Of a DNA stretch of 32,252 nt, positions 7,732 through 14,873 are shown in pieces. A program made the translations under genes and the position numbers. Numbering within the stretch: position 1 is the stretch's first letter; each line of letters opens with the position of its first letter. Source of the stretch: Chloroflexota bacterium (GTDB taxonomy: Bacteria > Chloroflexota > Anaerolineae > B4-G1); the NCBI GenBank assembly GCA_024232355.1, contig JAAEPW010000804.1, positions 1 to 32,252 on the forward strand, read 5' to 3'. The notes beneath the pieces were generated by a model. That model did no database searches and had not been told where the DNA came from. It saw only the letters and a list, made by a program, of their open reading frames with translations.

Positions 7732-9249
7732 ATGGCAGCAGTAACTAGTTCTAAAGTTGAAGGAGCCACCAAGGTGGCAGAGGGTGCTCGAATCGGCGTG
7801 GGGGTCGCGCTGAGTGTGTTGTCTGGCGTGCTGCTTCTCCTGGCGTTCCAGCCTTACGGTGTCTGGCCGTTGATGTGGGTGGCGTTGGTGCCCTGTTTGT
7901 ATGCGCAATATCGCCTGATGCCGCTGCGATATTCGAGCGTGGCAGTTACTATTCGTGACCTGGTCTGGTTGTGGCCGATGTTGATGCGCATCTTTGCGGG
8001 CGGCCCCTGGTACCTGGTGCATATGGGGTTGATCATTGCCGTTCTCGGCCTATTTTTGAACACTGAGCGCAAATTCCACGAACTCACTGGCCACCGCTGG
8101 CTCGTCCTGCACGGGGTCGTGAATTGGGTCGGGTTCGAGATGATCCGCACCTTTATCCCAATGATGGGCACGATGGGTTTTGCAGGCTATACCCAGGCCA
8201 GCCAGACCTGGCTGATCCAGCCCGTCTCTATCTTTGGCGTCTATGGTATGGGACTTTTGATTATGCTGGTGAACTATGCCCTGGCGCAGTCGCTGTTCGT
8301 TGCCCTCGACCGTAAGTGGCTGCCAGCAGACGCGGTCGCGATGGACGCCCGCCGCAGCCGTCGCTGGCTGGTGGGGGTTGGGGTTGGGCTGGCTGCCTGG
8401 ATCGGCCTCAGCCTCATCATCCTCGGCACAGCGCCCAAGGACGCCGCCACGGTCCGCGTGGGCCTGCTGCAGCCTGGTTTCCCCGCACCGGCGCACATAG
8501 ATACAGAGACGCCCCAGGAATTGCGAGTTCGGACCCTGTTGGAACAAGGGCGCGAGGCGGCGCAGCAGGGCGCGGACGTGCTCTTTACGCCCGAGTTGGG
8601 GATGGCGGTTGATCCACAGGTAGAGTATACGGACGAATTCAAGGCTCTCGCCACCGAGACCGACACCCACGTATTCTGGACCTATGGGTTGGACGTAGAT
8701 GCCGGTTTCCGCAACGAGTCGGTGCTGATGACGCCATCGGGCCAGTTCCTGAAAGTCTATGGCAAGGTCCATCCCGCCCCCGGCGAACCCAAAGCCATCT
8801 ACTCGGACCAATACCCCGTCTACGAGACGGACCATGGACGCCTGGCGACGGTGATCTGTATGGACGGAGTTTTTACCGACGCGACCCGGCGATTGGCAAA
8901 GGAAGGCGCAGAGTTGATCGCCATCCCCACCCGCGAGACCGTCGGCATCTCGGAGCAGACATGGACGTATCACATCTTTCGGGCCATCGAGACCCGCACC
9001 GCCATCGTCCACACCGACGTGGCCTGGTACTCGCACATCATCGACCCCTATGGCCGCGTCCTGCTCACAAAAGACGTGTCAGAGAGCACCCGTCAGGTCT
9101 TGGTCAGTGACGTTCCCTTGGGCAGCGGGAATACGGTGGTCAATGTCCTCGGCGATTGGTTGGGCTGGTTGAGCTTGGCCGGGTTCATCGGTTTTATGAT
9201 CTTTCAATCCAGGGTAGAAAAGCAGGCGAAACAAACTGCCGCAAGTTGA
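7732..9249 (+). CDS. Carbon-nitrogen hydrolase, apolipoprotein N-acyltransferase-like
   Basis: 505 residues. The N-terminal half (about 20-245) has some six membrane segments. The C-terminal half (about 250-480) is a nitrilase-fold domain with all three catalytic residues placed as in the family: E288 (FTPELGM), K345 (YGKVHP) and C376 (VICMDG). This is the architecture of Lnt, which acylates lipoprotein N-termini at the membrane. Against a plain Lnt call, the N-terminal domain resembles Lnt only loosely, so other amide-transfer chemistry is possible. The start follows GGGAGG. The gene is followed 14 bases later by small paralog P2 and preceded by the composite operator. Confidence 0.75.
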   Translation: MAAVTSSKVEGATKVAEGARIGVGVALSVLSGVLLLLAFQPYGVWPLMWVALVPCLYAQYRLMPLRYSSVAVTIRDLVWLWPMLMRIFAGGPWYLVHMGLIIAVLGLFLNTERKFHELTGHRWLVLHGVVNWVGFEMIRTFIPMMGTMGFAGYTQASQTWLIQPVSIFGVYGMGLLIMLVNYALAQSLFVALDRKWLPADAVAMDARRSRRWLVGVGVGLAAWIGLSLIILGTAPKDAATVRVGLLQPGFPAPAHIDTETPQELRVRTLLEQGREAAQQGADVLFTPELGMAVDPQVEYTDEFKALATETDTHVFWTYGLDVDAGFRNESVLMTPSGQFLKVYGKVHPAPGEPKAIYSDQYPVYETDHGRLATVICMDGVFTDATRRLAKEGAELIAIPTRETVGISEQTWTYHIFRAIETRTAIVHTDVAWYSHIIDPYGRVLLTKDVSESTRQVLVSDVPLGSGNTVVNVLGDWLGWLSLAGFIGFMIFQSRVEKQAKQTAAS

Positions 9250-9263
9250 TCGGGGAGAAGCTT

Positions 9264-9473
9264 GTGCAAAAAGTCGAGATTCACGTAAAGGGACAGATTG
9301 ACGAGCACTGGTCAGATTGGTTCGAGGATATGGATGTCACCCACACGGATCAGGGGGAGACAATTTTAACCGGCACCGTCATCGACCAATCGGCACTGTA
9401 CGGCCTGATCACAAAACTGCGAGACCTGGGTTTATCTCTCATATCGGTAAACAGCAGCGAGATCAAAGACTAG
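9264..9473 (+). CDS. Small conserved protein P2 (paralog of 1994 and 14548)
   Basis: 69 residues, GTG start at 9264 with GGGAGAAG just upstream; the reading frame is open further 5' but homology begins here. Shares EIHVKGQID, WFEDMDVT, GETILTGTVIDQSALYGLI and KLRDLGLSLISVN with P1 and P3. It begins 14 bases after the Lnt-like gene and is followed by a strong terminator, so it is the last gene of that operon. Function unknown. Confidence 0.8.
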   Translation: MQKVEIHVKGQIDEHWSDWFEDMDVTHTDQGETILTGTVIDQSALYGLITKLRDLGLSLISVNSSEIKD

Positions 9474-9483
9474 ACCTCGCAAC

Positions 9484-9530
9484 AGCAAACGACCCCTTGC
9501 AAGCTATCGAGTTTGCAAGGGGTTTTGCTG
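9484..9530 (+). terminator. Rho-independent terminator after P2
   Basis: A 10-bp perfect stem CCCCTTGCAA (9493-9502) with TTGCAAGGGG (9513-9522), followed by TTTT; outer bases AGCAAA and TTTTGCT also pair. It separates the + operon from the convergent anti-sigma gene ending at 9545. Confidence 0.85.
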
Positions 9531-9544
9531 TGCAATCCAGGTTT

Positions 9545-9775
9545 TTACCGGTTGCATGCCGCTAACCTGGCCTGGACCTTTTCCCATAGCTCCGCTGGAG
9601 GTGTCTGCTCTGGAAAAGTCTCCCGTAACCGGCGAAGGGAGGTCTGACGATCGCTCACTTGATTGCTACAGCTAGAACAACTTGTCAGGTGAGATTCTAC
9701 TTTGGACCGCAATGGTTCCTCAAGTTCGTCATCCAGGTACGAGTTGATGAGGTTCAGACATTCAATGCAGTTCAT
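9545..9775 (-). CDS. Zinc-finger anti-sigma factor
   Basis: 76 residues. It has the HxxxCxxC zinc motif of ZAS anti-sigma factors (H29, C33, C36) with upstream C3 and C6, and the helix NLINSYLDDEL. No membrane segment, so it should be a soluble cytoplasmic anti-sigma factor, possibly redox-sensitive through the zinc cysteines. The ATG at 9775 lies inside the end of the sigma gene (14-base overlap), with GAGGAGG upstream, so translation is coupled. An in-frame start at 9844 is within the sigma gene and is not needed. Confidence 0.87.
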   Translation of the reverse strand: MNCIECLNLINSYLDDELEEPLRSKVESHLTSCSSCSNQVSDRQTSLRRLRETFPEQTPPAELWEKVQARLAACNR

Positions 9776-10415
9776 CTTTGGCCTCCTCGTTTTCCGCTTT
9801 TGGCTCACAGACGAAAACGTTTCGCTCGTCATAAGTGAAAACACAGCCGGCGTTCAGGGCCTCTCGCAGCTTGTTTCGCGCTCGGTGTAACCGGATCTTG
9901 ATCGTGTCCAGGGAGACGTCCAGCACCTCGGCAATCTCGCGATTCTTGAGCCCCTGGAGTTCACGCAGCATCAGCACTGCACGATAGTCGGGCGACAGAC
10001 GGAGGATAAACCGCTGTACGCAGTCTGACATCTTGGACTGGGCAACCAGTCGATCTGGTGGAGAAGGTGCCTCGTCAATAAGCCACTCTCCATCAGACTC
10101 GATTTCCTCAATAGACAGAGCGGCTTTGGCCTTTTGGGTAGTGCGCCGCCGAAAGTGGTCGTGGCTGACGTTGGTGGCGATGCGATATATCCAGGTAGAC
10201 AGGCTGGCATCTCCTCGAAAGCCTGGTAGTCCGCGATGGACCCGGATAAAGGTTTCCTGGGTCAAATCTTCTGCCTCGGCCTGGTTTTGGGTCATACGCA
10301 AAAGATAATTATAGATGGGACGCTGATATTCGGTAAAGATGTCGGCCAAGTCCAGCGGATGGCTTTTTTCGCTCGGTAACTTTTGTTGACTCGTGCTACT
10401 TTGAGATTGAGACAC
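9762..10415 (-). CDS. ECF-type RNA polymerase sigma factor
   Basis: 217 residues, GTG start after AAGGAGG. Sigma region 2 lies at about 27-95 (YQRPIYNYLLRMTQNQAEAE, DLTQETFIRVHRGL, LSTWIYRIATN) and region 4 at about 135-188 (LSPDYRAVLMLRELQGL, NREIAEVLDVSLDTIKIRLH). A C-terminal tail of about 30 residues contains two cysteines. It would direct RNA polymerase to stress genes when released by the overlapping anti-sigma factor. The gene just upstream in the same operon is the predicted selenoprotein, pointing to a thiol or peroxide signal; the target promoters are unknown. Confidence 0.93.
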   Translation of the reverse strand: MSQSQSSTSQQKLPSEKSHPLDLADIFTEYQRPIYNYLLRMTQNQAEAEDLTQETFIRVHRGLPGFRGDASLSTWIYRIATNVSHDHFRRRTTQKAKAALSIEEIESDGEWLIDEAPSPPDRLVAQSKMSDCVQRFILRLSPDYRAVLMLRELQGLKNREIAEVLDVSLDTIKIRLHRARNKLREALNAGCVFTYDERNVFVCEPKAENEEAKDELH

Positions 10416-10448
10416 AGTGCCTCCTTGTTTTCGACAAGGTGTGACTGG

Positions 10449-10467
10449 CGAATGCTCACGGCATTCG
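10449..10467. other. Hairpin between the CMD gene and the sigma gene
   Basis: A 7-bp stem CGAATGC/GCATTCG with a 5-base loop in the 62-base gap. There is no T-run on either side, so it is unlikely to terminate fully. It might tune read-through or mRNA stability between selenoprotein and sigma gene. Confidence 0.4.
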
Positions 10468-10477
10468 GGTCCTACCC

Positions 10478-10879
10478 TCAGCCATACCAGGGTTTTTCGT
10501 CTGACTCGACTCGCAAACCATCCACCAATTTGTTAAAACCACTGAACAAGTCGACGACAGCCATCAGTTCGAGCACCGCCTCGTCATCCAACCCCAGCTT
10601 CTGCACCGCAGAAGTATGGACCTGGAGTCAGTAGCCACATCCATTCACCGCCGAGATGGCGACGGCAATGATCTCTTTCGTCAGACGATCGAGTTTCCCT
10701 TCTTTTACCATGATGGCTTTTACTTTATTCCAGTTTGCCTCCAGATAACTGGGCTTGGAGGCCATTACCTTGTAGAGGTTGGGGACAAAGTCAATTCCGA
10801 GCTGGGACATGATCTCCTCGTAAATTTCTTTTACCTTGCCCGTAGCCTCTTGTTCGGAAATCATATTGATAGATGCCAT
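10478..10879 (-). CDS. Predicted selenoprotein, AhpD-like/carboxymuconolactone decarboxylase family
   Basis: Read through an in-frame TGA (10630-10628), the frame gives 133 residues, ending at TGA 10480-10478. The family active site CxxCxxxH appears as C81-G-Y-U84-L-Q-V-H88: UGA stands exactly where the second redox cysteine belongs. Family sequence continues after it (TSAVQKLGLDDEAVLELM, then VVDLFSGFNKLVDGLRV). A SECIS-like hairpin starts right after the UGA (separate entry). The start at 10879 has AAAGGAGTG upstream. The family comprises small helical thiol oxidoreductases such as AhpD, which recycles peroxidase systems; the exact substrate is unknown. First gene of an operon with an ECF sigma and anti-sigma factor. 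The alternative is a nonsense mutation, but the hairpin and exact position argue against it. Confidence 0.82.
10592..10627 (-). promoter_or_regulatory. Predicted bacterial SECIS element
   Basis: Immediately after the UGA the transcript can fold as lower stem CTCCAG (10627-10622) with CTGGGG (10597-10592; one G-U pair), a 7-base bulge on the 5' side only, and a perfect 7-bp upper stem CTTCTGC/GCAGAAG closing the triloop GGT (10607-10605). The loop begins 20 bases after the UGA. In E. coli fdhF the loop GGUC lies 18 bases after its UGA and is likewise flanked by UGCA pairing. GU in the apical loop is what SelB reads. Predicted by eye; not tested. Confidence 0.78.
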
Positions 10880-11108
10880 TTTGGCACTCCTTTTGTAGAT
10901 TGTTCTCGTACCATAGTCGAACGGTCAACGCTGGCACTAGAGATCGTTCCTGTTGATATTGACAACTTGGAACCTAATGTCCATCTTACCAGATGGAGCT
11001 TTATCCGTCAAAGTTTGATCACTGTCAGAGTATGAGGAATGAGACGCGTCACGGTGTCTTGTTCCCCAAGGAATGCGGTTGTGGGGACAGAAGGATTTCC
11101 TATACCTT
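10880..11108. other. Intergenic region upstream of the selenoprotein operon
   Basis: No convincing gene. It must contain the promoter of the minus-strand CMD-sigma-anti-sigma operon. A TTGACC lies at 10928-10923 on the minus strand, but no matching -10 is seen, so an ECF-type (possibly self-regulated) promoter remains possible. Confidence 0.3.
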
Positions 11109-11348
11109 TCAGGCTGTCTTGGTAGTGGTTGCTTCTTCTGTCTCGCTTTGTGCCTTGCCAAACATTGTCATCATTTGAGTCATCATCTCGGCACAACAGC
11201 CTTGTCCTTGCTGCTTTGTCGTCTGGGACATTGTTTCTGCGCAATCACAACTTTGTTGTCCCATCATCTTTTCCATCATCGTCATGCAGGAACTTGTATT
11301 GAATGAAGCAGTTTGGCTATCTTGAGTTGTTTTTTGTTTGTCAGTCAT
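11109..11348 (-). CDS. Small Met/Cys-rich protein, probable metal-binding
   Basis: 79 residues with 12 methionines and five cysteines (C21, C34, C36, C51, C52), arranged as SSCMTMMEKMMGQQSCDC and GQGCCAEMMTQMMTMF; the ends are rich in T, Q and K. No signal peptide or membrane segment. Such composition suggests copper or other soft-metal binding, or thiol buffering, in the cytoplasm. AAAGGAG lies before the ATG, supporting translation. It stands alone, upstream of the selenoprotein operon and on the same strand. The ORFs in other frames over this region are shadows. Function is inferred from composition only. Confidence 0.65.
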   Translation of the reverse strand: MTDKQKTTQDSQTASFNTSSCMTMMEKMMGQQSCDCAETMSQTTKQQGQGCCAEMMTQMMTMFGKAQSETEEATTTKTA

Positions 11349-11496
11349 TTTTGTCTCCTTTACTTATTTTTAGGCTGCCCACGAGGGGCGTTCCTGTTTT
11401 AACTGTATAGACGACAAAGATGGGAAAAAGGATACACTCCTTGGACCAAATTTCTTACCTCTCTATGTGTCTGGCCGTTGGGTAACTGATTTCCGT

Positions 11497-11526
11497 TTGA
11501 CAAAATAAATCCTCATCCAGTATAAT
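11497..11526 (+). promoter_or_regulatory. Consensus sigma-70 promoter of the MalT-like gene
   Basis: Perfect TTGACA (11497-11502), 18-base spacer, perfect TATAAT (11521-11526). Transcription should begin near 11533, leaving about 22 bases of leader before the ATG at 11556. This is the best housekeeping promoter in the window, implying steady expression of the regulator. Confidence 0.8.
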
Positions 11527-11555
11527 CCAGCTATCTTGTGTTGAGGATCGCATCA

Positions 11556-14345
11556 ATGTCTACTCTACTCCTGAAAACCAAACTCTATCCCCCATCAACT
11601 CGGTCAGAGCTAGTTACACGTCCGCGCTTGATCGAGCGGTTGGATGCGGGCCTACTTGGACGAAACAGGTTGCAGAAAGGTTTGGGCTTTGCCCGCAAGC
11701 TCACACTTGTTTCTGCACCTGCAGGATTTGGCAAGACCACATTGATCGGTGATTGGTTGTCTGGGGATGAACGGGCATTCGCCTGGCTCTCTCTCGATGA
11801 GGGGGACAACGATCTGACCCGTTTTCTCACCTATGTCGTCGCCGCCCTGCAACAGATCGACCCGAATCTGGGGCAGACGATCCAGGCGGTCCTTCAAGCC
11901 TCCCAACCACCAGAGATCGAGCCGCTCATCACCAGCCTGATCAATGAAATTGCCGCCCTCGACACCCGATTTGTGTTCGTCCTCGACGATTATCACGCCA
12001 TCAAGCTGACCACGATTCACGAAACAGTGACTTTTTTGCTGGATCGTATGCCGTCCCAAATGCATCTGGTCATCGCCACGCGTGAGGACCCGCCAGTCTC
12101 TATTTCTCGTCTACGCGTGCGCCGGCAGATGACAGAGGTGCGGGCGGTCGATCTGCGCTTTACGGAAAAAGAGGCATCCGCTTTCCTCAACCAGGCGATG
12201 GACCTGAATTTGACCCTAGAGGACGTGGCAGCCCTCGAAGCACGCACCGAAGGCTGGATCGCCGGATTGCAACTGGCCGCTCTCTCAATACAGGGAGAGC
12301 GCGCCGAGGGTATCTCTGCCTTTATCAAAGCTTTTACCGGCAGCCACCGCTACGTGGTGGACTATTTGGCCGAAGAAGTCCTCGAAAGACAAGCCCCGAG
12401 CACCAAGGCTTTTCTGCTGCAAACCTCGATTCTGAATCGTCTGACCGGCTCTTTGTGTGACGCTGTCTGTTCTGCAGGAACAGGCGTTACGGACCAAAGC
12501 GGTGGGCAAGCGATGTTAGAGCAGTTGGAAGAAGCCAATCTCTTTCTCGTGCCGCTGGACCACGAGCGGCGTTGGTATCGCTACCACCATCTCTTTGCCG
12601 ATCTGCTCCGCAACCAGTTGGAGGTGTCCCAGCCAGACCTAGTGTCCACGTTGCACCGTCGGGCCAGCGTGTGGTACGCAGGTAATGGCTTGATGTCCAA
12701 AGCCATAGACCACAGCCTGGCTGTCGAGGATTGGGAGCGGGTGACCCAATTGATCGATCAACACGTCAACGACGTGTTGGGTGGCAACGAATATTTTACA
12801 ACCGTATTGGACTGGCTGGATGCAATGCCCCAAGAGGTCATTCGTGCGAACCCCCGTCTTGGCATTGTGCGTGCTTGGATGTTGATGCTTATGCCGCGCC
12901 CCGATGCCGCTGCACGATGCTTGCAAGAAATAGAAAGCGCGGCCGATGGCAAATTGCCGGACGATATTCAGCTTCAGGTCACTGCGATGCGAGCTTTTTT
13001 CGCTCGTCAGCAAAGAGACGCGCGAAAAGCGATCGAACTTTCGCACCAGGTATTCAAAGCCTTGGATGAGGGTATCTCTGTTCCCAATTTGTTGCGCCCA
13101 ATGGTCGCTCTCAATTTGGCAAATGCCTACCGAATGATGGGAGATGTGCCTAACGCACAGCACTGGTTCTCCGAGGTGCTGGCGATCACCCAAGGTGCCG
13201 GCATCACCCTGGTACTGGCCGTTTTGAGTGGGCAGGCTGCGACACAGATATTGGGGGGAAGATCACATCAAGCGGCGGAAATCTACCAGCGAGGGTTGCA
13301 ACTTGCCGATGCAGCCGCTCGACAGAGTGGTCAAATAGTACCGGCGGCGTCCCTCGTCCATACTGGGTTGGGCGACTTGTTGCGAGAGTGGAACAAGCTG
13401 GACGATGCGGAGCGTCATCTGGCGCAGGGGATCGAACTGGGCCAACAGGGGCAGGTCGGGATGGCGCTGTGCAATGGCTATATCTTTCAGGCCCGGTTGA
13501 GGCAAGCTCAGGGGGATATGGCGGGGGCATTGGACTTGATCCAAAAAGCGGAACAACTTCCCAAAGCGTATCGGGCCACTCCCCGGTATAGTGAGCCTGT
13601 GGAAGCTTGTCGGGCACGCTTGATGCTGGCTCAAGCTGAGTCGTTCGCCGACGACTTGAAGGCGCGTAACCTGGCGGCGGTCGAGCAGTGGGCCGAATCC
13701 CGCGGATTCAGTGCAGACGCCTTGCCGATCGTAGACGCCCACATTTGTTCTGCGGACGACGAGTTCGAGCATTTGGTCTGGGCGCGGCTGCTCATTGCCC
13801 AGGACAAGCCGAACCAAGCACTGCAACTACTAGCGTACTTGCTTCAAGCGGCCAAAGAGTATGGACGAACTGGGCGCGTGATCGAGATGCTGATCCTTCA
13901 GGCTCTGGCTCATCAAGCGCTTGGCGATACAAAACAAGCGCTGGCTGCCTTGGAACAGGCACTGTCTTTAGCCGAGCCGGAAGGATACGTCCGTCTCTTT
14001 GTAGACGAAGGTACACCGATGGCGATGTTGCTTGACAAGGCAGTATCCCGTGGGATTGCGCCTGATTACATCAGTAAATTGCAGATTGCATTAAAAGCTC
14101 AAGATGACATGCTCTCTCCCCAACTTTCCACATCCTCTGTCCCTCCGCTCCTCGATCCCCTCACCGACCGTGAACTCGATGTGCTCCGGTTGCTAAGCAC
14201 AGACCTTTCCGGTCCAGAGATCGCGGAAAAACTCGTGGTTTCTGCAAATACGATCAAGACCCACATCAAGCGCATCTACAGCAAGCTCGACGCTCACAGT
14301 CGCTACGAAGCGATTGTACGGGCAAAGGAACTTGGCTTGTTGTAA
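11556..14345 (+). CDS. MalT-like LuxR-family transcriptional activator (intact)
   Basis: 929 residues from ATG 11556 (a TTG six codons earlier is possible; the paralogs all start at this M-T/S-T position). N-terminus TKLYPPSTRSELVTRPRLIE, Walker A APAGFGKTTLI (about 53-63), Walker B FVFVLDDYH, the TEGWIAGLQLAALS motif, a long TPR-rich middle, and a C-terminal LuxR helix-turn-helix (LTDRELDVLRLLST, NTIKTHIKRIYSKLDA). This is the STAND-type layout of MalT: ATP and an inducer bound by the TPR region drive oligomerisation on repeated sites. Inducer unknown. Relative to the paralogs it has a short insertion (GRNRLQKGLGFA) before the Walker A strand. A terminator and then the composite operator follow directly, so the P3 operon is a likely target. 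Confidence 0.93.
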   Translation: MSTLLLKTKLYPPSTRSELVTRPRLIERLDAGLLGRNRLQKGLGFARKLTLVSAPAGFGKTTLIGDWLSGDERAFAWLSLDEGDNDLTRFLTYVVAALQQIDPNLGQTIQAVLQASQPPEIEPLITSLINEIAALDTRFVFVLDDYHAIKLTTIHETVTFLLDRMPSQMHLVIATREDPPVSISRLRVRRQMTEVRAVDLRFTEKEASAFLNQAMDLNLTLEDVAALEARTEGWIAGLQLAALSIQGERAEGISAFIKAFTGSHRYVVDYLAEEVLERQAPSTKAFLLQTSILNRLTGSLCDAVCSAGTGVTDQSGGQAMLEQLEEANLFLVPLDHERRWYRYHHLFADLLRNQLEVSQPDLVSTLHRRASVWYAGNGLMSKAIDHSLAVEDWERVTQLIDQHVNDVLGGNEYFTTVLDWLDAMPQEVIRANPRLGIVRAWMLMLMPRPDAAARCLQEIESAADGKLPDDIQLQVTAMRAFFARQQRDARKAIELSHQVFKALDEGISVPNLLRPMVALNLANAYRMMGDVPNAQHWFSEVLAITQGAGITLVLAVLSGQAATQILGGRSHQAAEIYQRGLQLADAAARQSGQIVPAASLVHTGLGDLLREWNKLDDAERHLAQGIELGQQGQVGMALCNGYIFQARLRQAQGDMAGALDLIQKAEQLPKAYRATPRYSEPVEACRARLMLAQAESFADDLKARNLAAVEQWAESRGFSADALPIVDAHICSADDEFEHLVWARLLIAQDKPNQALQLLAYLLQAAKEYGRTGRVIEMLILQALAHQALGDTKQALAALEQALSLAEPEGYVRLFVDEGTPMAMLLDKAVSRGIAPDYISKLQIALKAQDDMLSPQLSTSSVPPLLDPLTDRELDVLRLLSTDLSGPEIAEKLVVSANTIKTHIKRIYSKLDAHSRYEAIVRAKELGLL

Positions 14346-14370
14346 AAGTTACATTTTTATCAATCTGGGC

Positions 14371-14400
14371 ACCCCGCGTCGAACGCGGGGTATTTTTATT
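14371..14400 (+). terminator. Rho-independent terminator of the MalT-like gene
   Basis: 8-bp stem ACCCCGCG (14371-14378) with CGCGGGGT (14384-14391), loop TCGAA, followed by a T-rich run, 25 bases after the stop. Confidence 0.88.
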
Positions 14401-14426
14401 TGTGTTCATTGCCAGCTTGGTAAAAA

Positions 14427-14484
14427 ATCACCCTCTCTTGTCACCCAAAGGGTGACGACAGGTCACCTCCTTGGCTGCTATAAT
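14427..14484 (+). promoter_or_regulatory. Promoter with composite GTCACC operator (for the P3 operon)
   Basis: ATCACCC (14427-14433), a perfect inverted pair GTCACCC-aaa-GGGTGAC (14440-14456), GACA, then GGTCACC (14461-14467) and -10 TATAAT (14479-14484). GTCACC of the last box starts exactly 17 bases before the -10, as at 3312/3295 on the minus strand. No consensus -35 is present; the box occupies that place, as expected for a MalT-type class II activator site. Confidence 0.72.
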
Positions 14485-14547
14485 ACAATCGAACAGAACA
14501 AAATCTCAGGGAGATCAGATCCGAGGTGGTACTGGAGGGAAAAGGTT

Positions 14548-14853
14548 ATGAACAGAGATAGACGCAAACTTTCACTTTACCAACCAGCATACTACCAGAT
14601 TGAAATCGTCGGTCATCTGAACGCCCAAAAGGCGACGTGGTTCGAAGGCTTGACCTTGGACAACGAATATGGTGAGGATGGTACCCCAGTCACTGTTATA
14701 ACGGGTGAGGTTCTCGACCAGGCTGTGTTGCACGGCTTGCTCACTAGAATTCGGGATTTGGGTTTGCCGTTGCTTTCCGTCGTACGTATTGAATCGTCAC
14801 AAACAGGTTGTAAAAAGCCTGGTGAAAAGAAATTTGTTCAAAATATCCATTAA
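14548..14853 (+). CDS. Small conserved protein P3 (paralog of 1994 and 9264)
   Basis: 101 residues from ATG 14548, after GGAGGG. Core residues 15-80 match P1 and P2: QIEIVGHLN, WFEGLTLD, TVITGEVLDQAVLHGLL, RIRDLGLPLLSV. It has longer N- and C-terminal tails, the latter basic (GCKKPGEKKF). First gene of an operon with the metallo-beta-lactamase-fold gene, 20 bases downstream. Unknown function; repeated linkage to operator-controlled operons suggests a shared accessory or sensory role. Confidence 0.8.
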   Translation: MNRDRRKLSLYQPAYYQIEIVGHLNAQKATWFEGLTLDNEYGEDGTPVTVITGEVLDQAVLHGLLTRIRDLGLPLLSVVRIESSQTGCKKPGEKKFVQNIH

Positions 14854-14873
14854 CTATAAAATAGGAGTATGTG

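Noticed and set aside
8050..9036. Open frame of 328 codons on the minus strand
   Set aside because: Antisense to the nitrilase/Lnt-like gene with intact catalytic residues; no domain of its own.
10616..11035. 139-codon open frame on the + strand
   Set aside because: Antisense to the CMD-type selenoprotein gene; its translation has no domain.
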